Origin: Stieleria magnilauensis
GTDB taxonomy: Bacteria > Planctomycetota > Planctomycetia > Pirellulales > Pirellulaceae
Assembly (NCBI GenBank): GCA_007753675.1
Contig: CP036432.1
Location: 2,454,394 to 2,518,393 of the forward strand
DNA: 64,000 nt
Direction: 5' to 3'
Positions 35,031 to 45,374 of the stretch are shown piece by piece. The notes beneath the pieces are model-generated. The model worked only from the letters and a program-made list of their open reading frames with translations, did no database searches and was not told where the DNA came from. The translations under genes and the position numbers were made by a program. How positions within the stretch are numbered: the first letter of the stretch is position 1; each line of letters starts with the position of its first letter.

Positions 35031-35933
35031 TCATCGAGTGATCGATGCGTTTAGATCCGAGCGTTTGTCTGCGGTCTTCTTCTGATGCTGGTCGGCATTT
35101 TTTCGTGATTCGGTCATCGTTCCGAACGACAATCGGTTCATCATACGACGCAGTTTCCGCTCGGTGCGTTCGAGTCCGATGTAATGTCGGAAGGCAGCCG
35201 AGCGACGCAGCCCTTTCACTCGCGGTTGTTCCGGATCGATTTCCCAGGGATGAATGTAAAACATCGCCGGGCGGTGTTTCTTTTCGATCGACTGGATCGC
35301 ACGGATTGTCAAGTGAAGCGGTAACAGCCGGAAATATCCTCCCCCGACCGGTACCGGGGCTTTACCGAACCGGGCAATCGATGGCGGATACTCCCGGATC
35401 GGTCCGTGCGTCGTCTTACGTGTATGAATGTCTTTCCGCGATCCTGGGACGCCGTAGCGGTCGTGACCGGCGATCGGAAAAATGCTGCTGTCGTCGGTGA
35501 ACCCGTGTTCGACCAGAATGTCAAGCGCCCAGAGCGAGTCTTGAATGATCGAAAAACTGGGGGCACGATAGGCCGTCGGCCGGACACCGCAGGCTGTGTA
35601 AATGGCATCACAACTGTCGCTGATGTCCTTGGCGAATTCATCCGGGGTGATTTCGTAAACCAAGCGGTGCCAGTAGCCGTGCGAGGCGATTTCGTGCCCT
35701 GCTCGGGCGATCCGTTTGACCAGTGCCGGGAATCGCTCGGCTACCCAACCCAAGATAAAAAACGTCCCGCGCACGTCGACCTCGTCGAATAGGGACAGCA
35801 TGCGATCGGTGCTGCGTTCGACCCTGCTTTCTAATTGGTCCCAATCGGAACGGCACACGCGGTCTTCCATGCCGGAGACCTGGTAATAGTCTTCGACATC
35901 GACGGTCATCGCGTGGATGGGGCGGCCGGTCAT
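35031..35933 (-). CDS. Polysaccharide deacetylase, exosortase-system type
   Basis: 300 residues from ATG 35933. NodB motifs are present: AMTVDVEDYYQ (metal Asp), GHEIASHGYWH (His motif), AYRAPSFSI (Arg motif) and FYIHPWEIDPEQPR (C-terminal His). The start VDVEDYYQV and the C-terminal DPEQPRVKGLRRSAAFRHYIGLERTERKL (split here only for description) region match the DUF3473-bearing deacetylases that accompany exosortases. It should remove N-acetyl groups from sugars of the polymer. A repeat-rich spacer of 740 bases separates it from the next gene, so this may end one transcription unit. Confidence 0.9.
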   Translation of the reverse strand: MTGRPIHAMTVDVEDYYQVSGMEDRVCRSDWDQLESRVERSTDRMLSLFDEVDVRGTFFILGWVAERFPALVKRIARAGHEIASHGYWHRLVYEITPDEFAKDISDSCDAIYTACGVRPTAYRAPSFSIIQDSLWALDILVEHGFTDDSSIFPIAGHDRYGVPGSRKDIHTRKTTHGPIREYPPSIARFGKAPVPVGGGYFRLLPLHLTIRAIQSIEKKHRPAMFYIHPWEIDPEQPRVKGLRRSAAFRHYIGLERTERKLRRMMNRLSFGTMTESRKNADQHQKKTADKRSDLNASITR

Positions 35934-36290
35934 AGGATGAGGCGATGTGGTTGTTTGATTGGATTAAACGTGGGAGAGGATTCCAGCGTGTCGATGTTCG
36001 GGGTGATCGGCTGGAAGGCTATCCCATGTGGGGTTGGTGATGCGCTAGGCGGTTGGTTTGGGGTGGGGCCACTTGCTGACGCGTCGTGGTGGGGTCGATT
36101 CTGGATGTGTGGTGAAGGGGTTGGGTTGATTGCCTCTGTGTGTTGTTGGGGGGCCACTCGCTAACGCGTCGTGCTGGGGAAGCGTTGGGATGGGGTGGGG
36201 CCGCATGGTTTTACTTAGGTCGATGCGGGGGAGAAGTGGATGAGCAAAGACGAGAGGGGCAGCAAACGGACACGTTGGATCACTTGGGTG
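35934..36290. other. Spacer with two REP-like half elements
   Basis: 357 bases with no credible gene. Two related words occur, GCCACTTGCTGACGCGTCGT at 36068-36087 and GCCACTCGCTAACGCGTCGT at 36153-36172. They resemble one arm of the REPIN-like elements but have no clear second arm. They are followed by G-rich runs. Confidence 0.55.
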
Positions 36291-37235
36291 TCATTTTGGT
36301 GCGTGGCGACGGTCACAACGAATCGCGGGATCGCTCCGATGATCGGGGCTGCTGGATCTTTCGGTGGTGTTGGCCGCTCGGCCCCCTTGGTCGGGAAACA
36401 GTTTCCGGTTGTCGCCGGGCTGGATGATGACCCTTTCAACGACCAAGGGGGCTCGACACAGCGATAGCAACTTCATCGCTCGGCCGCCGCGAATCCCGAT
36501 GACGCGCAACCCGGTGGCGGTCAGCATTCTCAAATCCAGCCATAGGTCCGCATTCTGGATGTACAGCAAGTCGAGAAACTGTTTGCGTTTGACGTCCGCG
36601 ACGGTTTCGTCGGGTTCCAGGTTGATCTGGGCCAACCCGGTGACACCCGGTTTGACGACGTTGCGGTGGTAATAATCGTCGATAAACGTTGTCAGGACTT
36701 CGCAAATCTCCGGTCGCTCGGGACGTGGGCCTGTCAACGACATTTCGCCCTTGACGACGTTCCACAACTGGGGCAGCTCGTCCAGGTGGGTGCGGCGGAG
36801 GACTTTGCCCAGCGGTGTGATGCGTTTGTCTTTCTTGGTGCTCCAGACAGGCTTACCGCCGCGTTCGGCGTCAACGTACATCGAGCGTAGCTTGTAGACA
36901 TGGAATGTTTCGCCATGCAGACCGACGCGTTTTTGGCGATAGATCCCCGGACCTCGCGACGTAATGCGGACGAGCCCAATCAGCACGGCGATAACCGGCG
37001 CCGCAGCGACAAACATCACTCCGCCGAGGACGCGTTCAACCGCATACTTGCGGCGGAAGTATTTGGCGCGTTCAACTGCGATGCGTTTGCAGTCATCGAT
37101 ACTCGAGGTACGCCGCGGCTCCTCACGCAAGTCATGCGTGTCGGCGCGTTCCCGGTCGCTAACCGCCGTCGAAATCGAGGAGTCTTCATCGCTGTCGTAG
37201 TAGTCGTCGTCATGTGGCGATGCAAAGTGGAGCAC
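36291..37235 (-). CDS. Undecaprenyl-phosphate sugar phosphotransferase
   Basis: 314 residues from GTG 37235, 12 bases after the EpsI stop. An acidic N-terminus is followed by one membrane span (VLGGVMFVAAAPVIAVLIGLV) and the bacterial sugar transferase domain: GPGIYRQKRVGLHGETFHVYKLRSM, the catalytic Asp-Glu in THLDELPQLWNVVKGEMSLTGPRP and PGVTGLAQIN. It should move a sugar-1-phosphate from a UDP-sugar to undecaprenyl phosphate and so start each repeat unit. It is the short PglC/WsaP-like form without the N-terminal four-span domain. The last 40 residues are unusual and polar. Confidence 0.9.
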   Translation of the reverse strand: MLHFASPHDDDYYDSDEDSSISTAVSDRERADTHDLREEPRRTSSIDDCKRIAVERAKYFRRKYAVERVLGGVMFVAAAPVIAVLIGLVRITSRGPGIYRQKRVGLHGETFHVYKLRSMYVDAERGGKPVWSTKKDKRITPLGKVLRRTHLDELPQLWNVVKGEMSLTGPRPERPEICEVLTTFIDDYYHRNVVKPGVTGLAQINLEPDETVADVKRKQFLDLLYIQNADLWLDLRMLTATGLRVIGIRGGRAMKLLSLCRAPLVVERVIIQPGDNRKLFPDQGGRAANTTERSSSPDHRSDPAIRCDRRHAPK

Positions 37236-37247
37236 GGCGCAATCCTA

Positions 37248-37898
37248 TTATTGAACGAGTTTCTCAAGGTGGGGCAAGAATGCTTCGAGGAACGAGTGAC
37301 AGGGATCAATCGCCGACCCGGTCACGGGACCGGCAAGCTGGATCTTGTACAGGTCATCCGTCAGCCAGAACCGAGGACTGTCTGCTGCGACGAATGCCCC
37401 ACCGTCGCTAAAGCCGTAATACACTGCCAACGATGCTTCTGGCTCGTCATCGCGGCTGAATTCGACCGACCACACCTGGTGGCGGTTCTCTTTTGTCTTA
37501 AAGGTCTCTGTTCGACGCGGACGGGTTTGTTTGGTTCCGACGGAACTGTAACAGACTTCGGGGGTGTGCACGGCGATGGGACCGCGAGGGCCGTACATGA
37601 CCGCGAAGTTGACCATCACGCCGGTTTCGGTGTGTTGGTAGACCCGGACGACCGAACCGTAACAACGCAACAGACGCTGCGCTGATTCCGGCAAGTCTTG
37701 CTCGTCAAGCAATTTCCAGGGGCCGACAGTAATTGGCAGTTGATTGAGCAATGCTCCCTGATCCGATCGCGAAGTTTGCGTCGTCCAGCGTCCGTCCAGG
37801 TAGCCGTGCACGACACCGGAAAACAACGCCAGCGTCAACAGGCTGGCGACGATGACGCCTCGTGATTGGAGCGACTTGGGGGCGGATGAATCGGTCAT
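37248..37898 (-). CDS. epsI: EpsI-family exosortase-associated protein
   Basis: 216 residues with a signal-anchor (VIVASLLTLALFSGVVHGYL), the LPITVGPWKL motif and the conserved GPRGPIAVHTPEVCYSSVG, typical of the EpsI/DUF3485 family. EpsI proteins are encoded beside, or fused to, exosortases and are needed for exopolysaccharide formation; the biochemical role is not settled. The protein should be periplasmic and membrane-anchored. It starts 82 bases after the large TPR gene and precedes the initiating sugar transferase gene, as in other exosortase loci. Confidence 0.88.
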   Translation of the reverse strand: MTDSSAPKSLQSRGVIVASLLTLALFSGVVHGYLDGRWTTQTSRSDQGALLNQLPITVGPWKLLDEQDLPESAQRLLRCYGSVVRVYQHTETGVMVNFAVMYGPRGPIAVHTPEVCYSSVGTKQTRPRRTETFKTKENRHQVWSVEFSRDDEPEASLAVYYGFSDGGAFVAADSPRFWLTDDLYKIQLAGPVTGSAIDPCHSFLEAFLPHLEKLVQ

Positions 37899-37980
37899 TG
37901 TTTTGCGATCAGAACGGCTTTGGTCAATGTTTCGTCAATCGAATTAGCTGCAAGAAACGTGGGGTGAGGAACTCATCTAG

Positions 37981-40900
37981 CTAGGCTGCCTCTTTGCTGG
38001 CTGATGGATTAGTGCCGAGCCGTTGGTGCAGCTGCTTTAACGCATCACGCTCGGCGGGGGTCAGACCTTGCAAGTCCAGTTCTTGGAAGTTGACCTCGGA
38101 CCAAATCTTCTTGGCGTCCTGGAGGCGATTGAGTTCCAAGAGTGCTTGAACCAGATGGAACTGGTAGCGGGGCAAATTTTTTTCTTCACCGCTTTCGATC
38201 GCCTGCTCAAATTGCTCAACCGATTCCTGAACACGGTTGCCGCGCAACAGGACAGTCCCCTTAGTGTCCAGCAACTCGGCGTCGTCGCCTGCTATCTCTA
38301 TCGCGGCGTCGATGTGCTTGAGACCTTCGAGTTCCCGTCCGGGCAATTCGGCGAAGATCATCGCCAGATTGTTGAGCGGACGAAGACGTCGTTGATCGAG
38401 GCGCAGAACCTTCAAGTACAGCGCGATGGCTCGTTCATTTTCGCCTCGCTGCATCGCCCAGGTAGCAACACTATCGTTGAGCGCCGCGTTGTCAGGGTAG
38501 GCCTTGACCGCTTCGTCCAGGATTTGTGCGTAGCGAGGTTCAATCATTTCGGGATCGAACGCCAGCAAGGATTCTACCAGCAAGACGGCCGTCGTGGCCG
38601 TCGGCTTTTCGTCGTAGCGATCTGCTGCGACTTCAGCAGCCAGGTCGTGGTTACCTGCGAGGGACAAGGCCGCAATGTAATTGACGAAGGAGTCCTTGTT
38701 CGCTTCGTAGGCGCGGCGGAACCAAGCCAGACCTTCGTCGATGAAACCGTTCCTCATCAGCGCATCCCCGGCGACCGTTTCCACGCCGCCAGCGACAGTG
38801 TCGGCGTTGCCTGTCGATGGATCATTTGCCCATTGGTCCACGATCGCTGGCAGGCCTTCTTTGTCTCCACCCTGGCCGGCCAGCATCATTTCGATCTTTA
38901 AGACTTCCAATGCGGACCCGGGCAGCGTTTTCAATCGATCAATGACGTGGCGTGCTTCATCGAGATCGCCTTCGTCATTGATGGAGATTAAAAAGGCACA
39001 ATATCGGGTCAAGTCGACCAGTGCGGGATTGTCCCGGCCAGCGAGCTGTTTAAAAACCCTTCTCGCTTCGGCGATGTATTGGTCTTTGTCGAACTGCTTT
39101 TGTTCCGAAGGTGTCAGCTGGTCATACTGCGATACCATTTCGAACATCAGCGCCGCCTGGACACGAGAGGCACCAAGACCGATCTCGGTTGGGCTTCCCG
39201 CCATGTCGCGCAGCAATCGCACCGCTTCTTGCCGCTGGTAATGCGATCCTTTCGAGGCAAGGAGCAGTGCATACACCAAGCGGTTCTGTTCCGTGACAGC
39301 CTGATCGCTGTTGAGTAATTTGGCGATTTGATCCCAATCGATTTCTTGACCGCTATCGATCAGCTGTGCGGCCAACTCGGTACGGATGCGAGGATTGTTC
39401 GGGTCTTGACGGAAGGCTTGTTCCAGAATGGCCAGGGCGTCACCGCCTCGACTTCTTGATCGAAGCAACCGCACCAACGCCATCTGCGCCTTGAAATCCG
39501 GACGAAGATCGTTGGCGGCTTTTAATTTTTCGATCGCGTCGTCGATGCGATCCAGCGCGATCAACGCCTTGGCCTCTAGCAACAGTCGATCGCCTTGCTT
39601 CAATTCGCCGTTTTGAAGCTCATTAAGTGCTCGTTCGATCTGTTGCCTGTCGCCGACGGCAATGGCCAAACTCATCCTTGCCGATGCGACCGCGGATTTT
39701 TGGGAGGCCATCTCGGCCAACCCTGCTGCTTTGTCAATCGCTTCGTTGGCATCCTTCAACAGCAGTTCCGCATCAAGCGTCTCGGCGACTCCGCTGTCGG
39801 AAATCGCTCGGGCCCGCATCACAAGTGCAAATCTCGCGTAGACCAACCAGGCGATCGGATCATCGACGTTGTCCTCGGCGATCTGCTTGGCAGAGTCGAG
39901 TGCCAGCGAATAATCGCCCTTGCGTATCGAAATCCCGATCGAAACTTCGTTGTAGGGATCCAGGTCGGTTTGGGTGGCGATGCCGGCCAGGCGAATCTCC
40001 CGCTCGGCTTCTTCATCGCGTCCCAACGTCAGCAGTGCCTGCCACAGCAGTTGTCGCGTACGAAGTTGTCGATCACCGGAGTTGATTCCTCGACGCAACT
40101 GCTCGATTGCCGACGCGTAGTCTCCGCTTGCGAACGATAACCAACCGCTGAGGGCGACCGCGTTGCCCCAGTTGGGACGCAAGGACTGTAACCGGCTGAT
40201 CAGCGTCTTGGCTCGCGTGTAATCCCGCTCGTCGCGCTGCACGCCCCCCCGCGCCAGCAGTTTTTCGACCAGCTTCGTTGCCTCAATCAACAGCGAATAA
40301 GCCGGTGACGTCTCCGTTTGACCGCCGATCGCACGAGCATCGGCACGATAACCTTCGACACGATGCAATTCGGACAGGTACTGCTCCATCTCGCCGGCCT
40401 GATCTTGCAGCTTGGCGATTTGGTAGAGCGAAAAGTAGATCGCCGGGGTGCGTTGAGCTTCGGGGATTCTCAGTAGGGCTTGTTGGGCCAGATCGGGTGA
40501 TCCGGAACGTTTGGCGTACTCGGACGCAATTTGCGCAAGTCCGGTTGCGGCCTGCGAATCGACTTCCATCGCCTTCAACAGCAACTCGCCGGCCTCGGCA
40601 TGTTTGCCGGACGCGGCCAACACGCGGGCACGCAACAGTTGCTGCTGGACCGGAGCCAATTTCTGATCCGAATCAAGTCGTTTGAGCACCGACTCGGCCT
40701 GCTCAGTTTTGCCTGCCGCGGCCAACCGCTCGGCCGCGTACATTTGCAACTCGGTGTTGTTCGGATTCTCATCGGCCAAGGTTGAAATCTTGGTGGCAAG
40801 CTCTTCCGATTGCAGGTATTCCTCGGCGAGCACACCCTCCGGAGGCAATTGAGCCCGCAGGGTTTGCAAGCGAAGTTGTTCTTCGGCGAACGTGTCCCCG

Positions 40901-42984
40901 GCCTTTTCCAATAGTTCATCCAATTCGCGAACGCGCGATCGCAATGTCGCGATCTCCCGCTGTTCAGGGATCAATCGCAACTGGTAGGCAAACTCGGCCT
41001 CCAACGAAGCGACACGGACACGTGGCACGTTTGACAGGCGGGCTCGCTGCCACTGTTTGGCGGCTTGTAAACGGTTCCCCGAGCGGGTCCATGCTTCACC
41101 ACTGGCCTGGACCAGCGCCTCATTGGTTGGGAACAATTCGGCGGCTTCGGTCAGTGTTGTTGCCGCCAAGTCCCAGGCGAGCTGTCGCTGGTAAGCTCCG
41201 GTCAGCTGAGAAATGCCCGCGATTCGGATCTGAGGTTCCAAGCGAATTTCGTCGTCGGTTAAACCGTCGAGCAGGCCGATGATTTCCCGATCGTTCTTCG
41301 ACGACGGCTCCTTGCCTGCGATGACGGTCGCCTGGGCGACTTTCTTTTTCCAATCGGCGTTCGTGATTGCCTCGGCGAACGCCGTCCGATCGGCCAAACT
41401 GATTTGATCGCTGGTCATTAGCATCAATTCACTTTTCTTGCCATTGATGACACCGGAAAATTTCTGGATCGCTTTGTCGGCCGCGTCGGTTGCCGTGGTT
41501 TTTGCACTCTCATCGGCTTCGGCAGCTCGCCGCGCGAGCGCCCAGGCGACGTTGCCGAGCAAATCCAGGTTGTCGTCATTGACGACGGTCAATCCTTCCT
41601 GCCACAGGTCGATCGCCCGATCCAAGTCTCCCGATGATTCGGCCAACAGCCCGGAGACGAGGTAGGTTTGCTTGACGGCTTCGGGGCGGACCGGTACCGA
41701 ATCGACCCCGAGGTCGCGGAGCTGACTCAGCCAGTCGGTGGCGAGCTTGATTTCTTCATCGGTCGCCATTTTGACGGCGGCACGGTCGACAATCGAACCA
41801 GCACCGAAATAGACACACTGGTAATCCCAGACCAACGCTTCGGCTTCTTCGCTTAGCTGCAGCCCCGGTTCCGGCTTGTTTTCCGTGCTGCCATCACCTC
41901 CTGTCTCGGGCTTCGAAAAGTCCTCTGCCGCCAACCTGGCCGATGCTTCGGCGGCGGCAGACTTGATCAACTCGCTCGCCTTGGCGTTTTCCCCAGCCAT
42001 CGAGGCGTAGCGATACAGCAAGATCTTGGCACGCGAGTCCGGACGCGCGTGAAGCCCCAGCAAAACTGAATCCAGGACTTCGGCGGTGTCCGTGTCCAAT
42101 GACGCAATGGTTCGGGTAAACGATTCGACATTCTGTTCATCACTGGCGATTACGATACCGAAGGTCTCTGGTTCGGTTTGCAACAGTGCGATGAATGCAC
42201 CGATCAGGTCCAAGTCATCCGCATTTCGTTTGACCGCTTCACGCAATACGATTCCCGGCGGTTGGTGGGACAACCAGCCGTAGTAATCGTCCTCATGTTC
42301 CACTGCGTTTGCATCGCGGGATTGATAGAGCATTTCCTGGACCTGCCCCACCAATGCAATCGCCAGCCATTTGTGAGCTTCCGCATCATTCTGACCAGCA
42401 CCGAGCAGACGAACGTGACGCTCGACGTCTTTGAAGAAATAGCCACCGCTTTGAATCAGGCGGTTGATCAGCCGCTTGCGAAGATCGCGTCGCATATCCG
42501 CCTGGAGGTCGTCAGCTTCATCTGCCGTACCGAGATAGGCGATTGCCGTACCCAGGCGTTTTCGTGCAGTCGTGACGCGGTGAACAAGGTTCTCACGGGT
42601 CGCCGTTTCGGCCGCGGTATCGGCCGAGATCGCCGCGCGAATCACTTTCTCGCGGTCATCCGGGTGCAGCAGCAGATAACTGGATAGCCAGCGAACTTCT
42701 TCGGCCGGCTTGCCATCTGCCGCCGCCTGGTCGGCACGGCTGAGGAAGGTGCTCGCTGCCTTGCTAGAATGGTAGACGTACGACGCGGCCATTGCGACCA
42801 TCAGGAACACCGCACCCAAGGCGGTGTAGCCGACCAGCCGCCAATCCATCACCCAGTGGTAACGACGTTCACTCAGTTTTCCCGCATGCGATTCCGAGAT
42901 CACCTCCGGCTCGTGGCGGCTATCCGCTTGCTGTCGTGCAGCGATTGGGGCGTCGCCGTCTACAGTCTGGGTGGGCTGGGACAT
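37981..42984 (-). CDS. Giant TPR-repeat membrane protein
   Basis: 1667 residues from ATG 42984. A cytoplasmic N-terminus of about 45 residues is followed by one span (LVGYTALGAVFLMVAMAASYVY) and no lipobox, so the protein is held in the inner membrane with a periplasmic body. The remainder is helical repeats of TPR type throughout, clearest near the C-terminus (AALNDSVATWAMQRGENERAIALYLKVLRL, shown here as one TPR unit; LRPLNNLAMIFAELPG). It probably acts as a scaffold between inner-membrane machinery and outer-membrane export, as TPR proteins do in alginate, cellulose or PEP-CTERM systems. It lies between the BY-kinase and EpsI genes. The sequence gives no enzyme function. Confidence 0.82.
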   Translation of the reverse strand: MSQPTQTVDGDAPIAARQQADSRHEPEVISESHAGKLSERRYHWVMDWRLVGYTALGAVFLMVAMAASYVYHSSKAASTFLSRADQAAADGKPAEEVRWLSSYLLLHPDDREKVIRAAISADTAAETATRENLVHRVTTARKRLGTAIAYLGTADEADDLQADMRRDLRKRLINRLIQSGGYFFKDVERHVRLLGAGQNDAEAHKWLAIALVGQVQEMLYQSRDANAVEHEDDYYGWLSHQPPGIVLREAVKRNADDLDLIGAFIALLQTEPETFGIVIASDEQNVESFTRTIASLDTDTAEVLDSVLLGLHARPDSRAKILLYRYASMAGENAKASELIKSAAAEASARLAAEDFSKPETGGDGSTENKPEPGLQLSEEAEALVWDYQCVYFGAGSIVDRAAVKMATDEEIKLATDWLSQLRDLGVDSVPVRPEAVKQTYLVSGLLAESSGDLDRAIDLWQEGLTVVNDDNLDLLGNVAWALARRAAEADESAKTTATDAADKAIQKFSGVINGKKSELMLMTSDQISLADRTAFAEAITNADWKKKVAQATVIAGKEPSSKNDREIIGLLDGLTDDEIRLEPQIRIAGISQLTGAYQRQLAWDLAATTLTEAAELFPTNEALVQASGEAWTRSGNRLQAAKQWQRARLSNVPRVRVASLEAEFAYQLRLIPEQREIATLRSRVRELDELLEKAGDTFAEEQLRLQTLRAQLPPEGVLAEEYLQSEELATKISTLADENPNNTELQMYAAERLAAAGKTEQAESVLKRLDSDQKLAPVQQQLLRARVLAASGKHAEAGELLLKAMEVDSQAATGLAQIASEYAKRSGSPDLAQQALLRIPEAQRTPAIYFSLYQIAKLQDQAGEMEQYLSELHRVEGYRADARAIGGQTETSPAYSLLIEATKLVEKLLARGGVQRDERDYTRAKTLISRLQSLRPNWGNAVALSGWLSFASGDYASAIEQLRRGINSGDRQLRTRQLLWQALLTLGRDEEAEREIRLAGIATQTDLDPYNEVSIGISIRKGDYSLALDSAKQIAEDNVDDPIAWLVYARFALVMRARAISDSGVAETLDAELLLKDANEAIDKAAGLAEMASQKSAVASARMSLAIAVGDRQQIERALNELQNGELKQGDRLLLEAKALIALDRIDDAIEKLKAANDLRPDFKAQMALVRLLRSRSRGGDALAILEQAFRQDPNNPRIRTELAAQLIDSGQEIDWDQIAKLLNSDQAVTEQNRLVYALLLASKGSHYQRQEAVRLLRDMAGSPTEIGLGASRVQAALMFEMVSQYDQLTPSEQKQFDKDQYIAEARRVFKQLAGRDNPALVDLTRYCAFLISINDEGDLDEARHVIDRLKTLPGSALEVLKIEMMLAGQGGDKEGLPAIVDQWANDPSTGNADTVAGGVETVAGDALMRNGFIDEGLAWFRRAYEANKDSFVNYIAALSLAGNHDLAAEVAADRYDEKPTATTAVLLVESLLAFDPEMIEPRYAQILDEAVKAYPDNAALNDSVATWAMQRGENERAIALYLKVLRLDQRRLRPLNNLAMIFAELPGRELEGLKHIDAAIEIAGDDAELLDTKGTVLLRGNRVQESVEQFEQAIESGEEKNLPRYQFHLVQALLELNRLQDAKKIWSEVNFQELDLQGLTPAERDALKQLHQRLGTNPSASKEAA

Positions 42985-43043
42985 GATTGGGTCTTTTGGA
43001 CGGATCGTGATTCAATTTAACGTGTGAGAACGGGTTGGTCGAA

Positions 43044-45374
43044 TCAGTTTCGGTGCGTGGTCTCCGCTAACATTTGACCGAAATCGCTGTACTTGTAGTC
43101 TCCATACCGATAGGAGTACTGTCGCGGCGTTACGCCGCTAAAGATCGTTCCCACGACATTTGCCCCGGAGGCTTCCAAGCGATGCGTCGTGCGGACGACG
43201 CTGTCCATACGGGTCAAGTCTCGCATCACGCAGACCAGGGTCGAATCGACGACCGACGCGACGGCCAAGGTTTCACCGGCCGACAGGACCGGGGCCGTGT
43301 CCAAGATCACGTATTGATAGGACTCCAGCGCCTCATCCATCAGCTCTTTCATCGAATCTGGCGAGATCAACCGGTGCGGACTGGCTTTCAGGTGACCGGC
43401 GGGAAGAACGTGCACCAAGTCGCCCAGCTCGCGATTGATCGCTTCCTTCAGCGGAACCGCTTTGCGCAAGACTTCGTTCAGACCTGGCTCCAGGGCCAGT
43501 CCAAAGACGTCGTGCTGGTCCGGACAACGCATGTCACAGTCGACGATCAGCACCGTATTGCCACTGGACTTGGCCAGCGAAATCGCGAGCTGGGACACCG
43601 CCGTGCTCTTGCCTTCGCCGGACATCGAACTGACCACGGCGAAGGATCGGGCATGCCGGGTGTCTTTGGAAAGCGCCAGATTGGCACGTAATGCATCCAC
43701 ACTCTCCTCGAACACGCGTCGACTTTTAGAATTCCTACCGACCGCTGCCCGAGGAGCTCGAGCCAGTTCCCCAATCACGGGCGCGATCAAATGCGATTTT
43801 TCAAGGTCCAGACTGTCCGTAATGCGTTTAGTCCGAAATTCCCAAGCTAGACCGATCAGAAATGGAATCGCAAATCCGGCACCTCCAGCCATGATCATTT
43901 TTTTAAATGGTACGGCTTCAACCGGGCGGCTTGGTGGCGTCGCTTGGGAAATCGACATGACCGAACTACCTCGCTTGCTCTCCATCTGAATTGATGCTAG
44001 CCGATCCGTAATGCGGTGTAACATTGATCGAGTCCGCTCCAAATCATCTTGGGCGAAGAGCAGAGCCACACTGACTCCATCACGTTGGCGGAGGATATCT
44101 GATTCAGCTTTGTACTGAGACTCCAGCACATCGAGACGCTTTACCAATTGTTCGCGACGCTCTGCTATCTCTGCCTTCTCCTGATCGCTCATCAATTCTG
44201 CACGACGTGCGTGCTGCTTCTGCTTTGCAATCGAGCTTGCGACATACTCAGCCCGGGCACGCTCAAGTTCCTCATCGAGCTCTGCCTCCATGATATCGAT
44301 TGCCCGCTCAGACGCGGCCTTCCTCGCCAGTGCATGCTTCTCTTCCCACTGATCCCGTTCCGTCTGCAATCTCGCGTACCGGTCTTTATCAAACCTCCAA
44401 CGCTCCGACACTTCCAATTCGATGACCTGCTTGCGGTAGATTTCGTACATCTCTTTCGTGCGGTTGACTTCCTTGTCTCGACTGATGAAATCCGAAAGAC
44501 GCTTAGGATCAATTGTGCCGCGCTTAACTTTTTCCACAGCCGGAACGAACTCCTCAATTGAGGACTCCCCGAGTTCGCTGCTGCTCAGTGGATTCCGTAT
44601 CCCTACGCCAGCGTCAAGCAACGCAATTTCGATCTCCAAATCACTAATCTGACTTCGGAGATTACGGATCACCGAAAACGAGTCACTATTCTCTAAAGCG
44701 GCAACGCGTTCGCCAGGAGCGACGCCATGAGACTCTTTGGCTAACTGTGCAACAAGTTTCTCTTGTTCCTCAACCTTGCGTTTCAGTTGTTCCACTTGAG
44801 GTGTCAACCAGTTCTCCAGTCGCCCGATTCGTCGATTGTCGTACTCATCACGCTTCTGAAGGTACGCTTCAACGATCGCATTGCAAACGTCGGCAGCAAA
44901 TCGCTTGTCAATATCCCTGTAGCTGATCGACAGTGTGGAACGCGTTCCGCTGTTTCCGATCGTCAAATTGGAGAGTAGAGCCTGTTCTCTGACATCCGGA
45001 TCGGGATCGTTCAGACTAAAAGCTTGCAGTTCTGGGTTGTTTATCACTTGCGAAAGGACGATTGGGCTTGTTAAGAGCAAACGCTCTGACTTCGCAAGAT
45101 CCTCCGGCGCTGGGAGCACCCCTCGATCAATCAACCAATCTTTGTTCGCGGCTAAATGATGAGATGCTCTGTACATTGGCACGAACGTCTGCAGGACCAA
45201 GAAGGCCGCAACCGTCGCAAGTACGATCCCTATCGGAATCGCCCAAAACCAGCAGCGGCGGAGCGTGATCCATAGCAGCCACGGATCGAATGAGTTGGTT
45301 GGTTCACTGCTGGCGGGCACGCGAACAACCGGACCAGCGTGATAAGGCTGCAACTGATTTGATTGATGATCCAT
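43044..45374 (-). CDS. Wzz/Wzc-type chain-length protein with BY-kinase domain
   Basis: 776 residues from ATG 45374; an earlier codon adds 14 atypical residues. A first span (FWAIPIGIVLATVAAFLVLQ) begins the Wzz domain, and a coiled-coil region extends to about residue 470. A second span follows (MIMAGGAGFAIPFLIGLAW). The cytoplasmic BY-kinase has Walker A MSGEGKSTAVS near 585-595, Walker A' VLIVDCDMRCP and Walker B VILDTAP. The C-terminus carries five tyrosines in QYSYRYGDYKY, the autophosphorylation cluster. Such proteins set chain length and coordinate export of the polysaccharide, usually in Wzx/Wzy systems. Confidence 0.93.
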   Translation of the reverse strand: MDHQSNQLQPYHAGPVVRVPASSEPTNSFDPWLLWITLRRCWFWAIPIGIVLATVAAFLVLQTFVPMYRASHHLAANKDWLIDRGVLPAPEDLAKSERLLLTSPIVLSQVINNPELQAFSLNDPDPDVREQALLSNLTIGNSGTRSTLSISYRDIDKRFAADVCNAIVEAYLQKRDEYDNRRIGRLENWLTPQVEQLKRKVEEQEKLVAQLAKESHGVAPGERVAALENSDSFSVIRNLRSQISDLEIEIALLDAGVGIRNPLSSSELGESSIEEFVPAVEKVKRGTIDPKRLSDFISRDKEVNRTKEMYEIYRKQVIELEVSERWRFDKDRYARLQTERDQWEEKHALARKAASERAIDIMEAELDEELERARAEYVASSIAKQKQHARRAELMSDQEKAEIAERREQLVKRLDVLESQYKAESDILRQRDGVSVALLFAQDDLERTRSMLHRITDRLASIQMESKRGSSVMSISQATPPSRPVEAVPFKKMIMAGGAGFAIPFLIGLAWEFRTKRITDSLDLEKSHLIAPVIGELARAPRAAVGRNSKSRRVFEESVDALRANLALSKDTRHARSFAVVSSMSGEGKSTAVSQLAISLAKSSGNTVLIVDCDMRCPDQHDVFGLALEPGLNEVLRKAVPLKEAINRELGDLVHVLPAGHLKASPHRLISPDSMKELMDEALESYQYVILDTAPVLSAGETLAVASVVDSTLVCVMRDLTRMDSVVRTTHRLEASGANVVGTIFSGVTPRQYSYRYGDYKYSDFGQMLAETTHRN

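Noticed and set aside
37981..42984. Several plus-strand frames of 60-277 residues inside the TPR gene
   Set aside because: They are shadows of a long helical-repeat gene; none shows a fold or a ribosome site.
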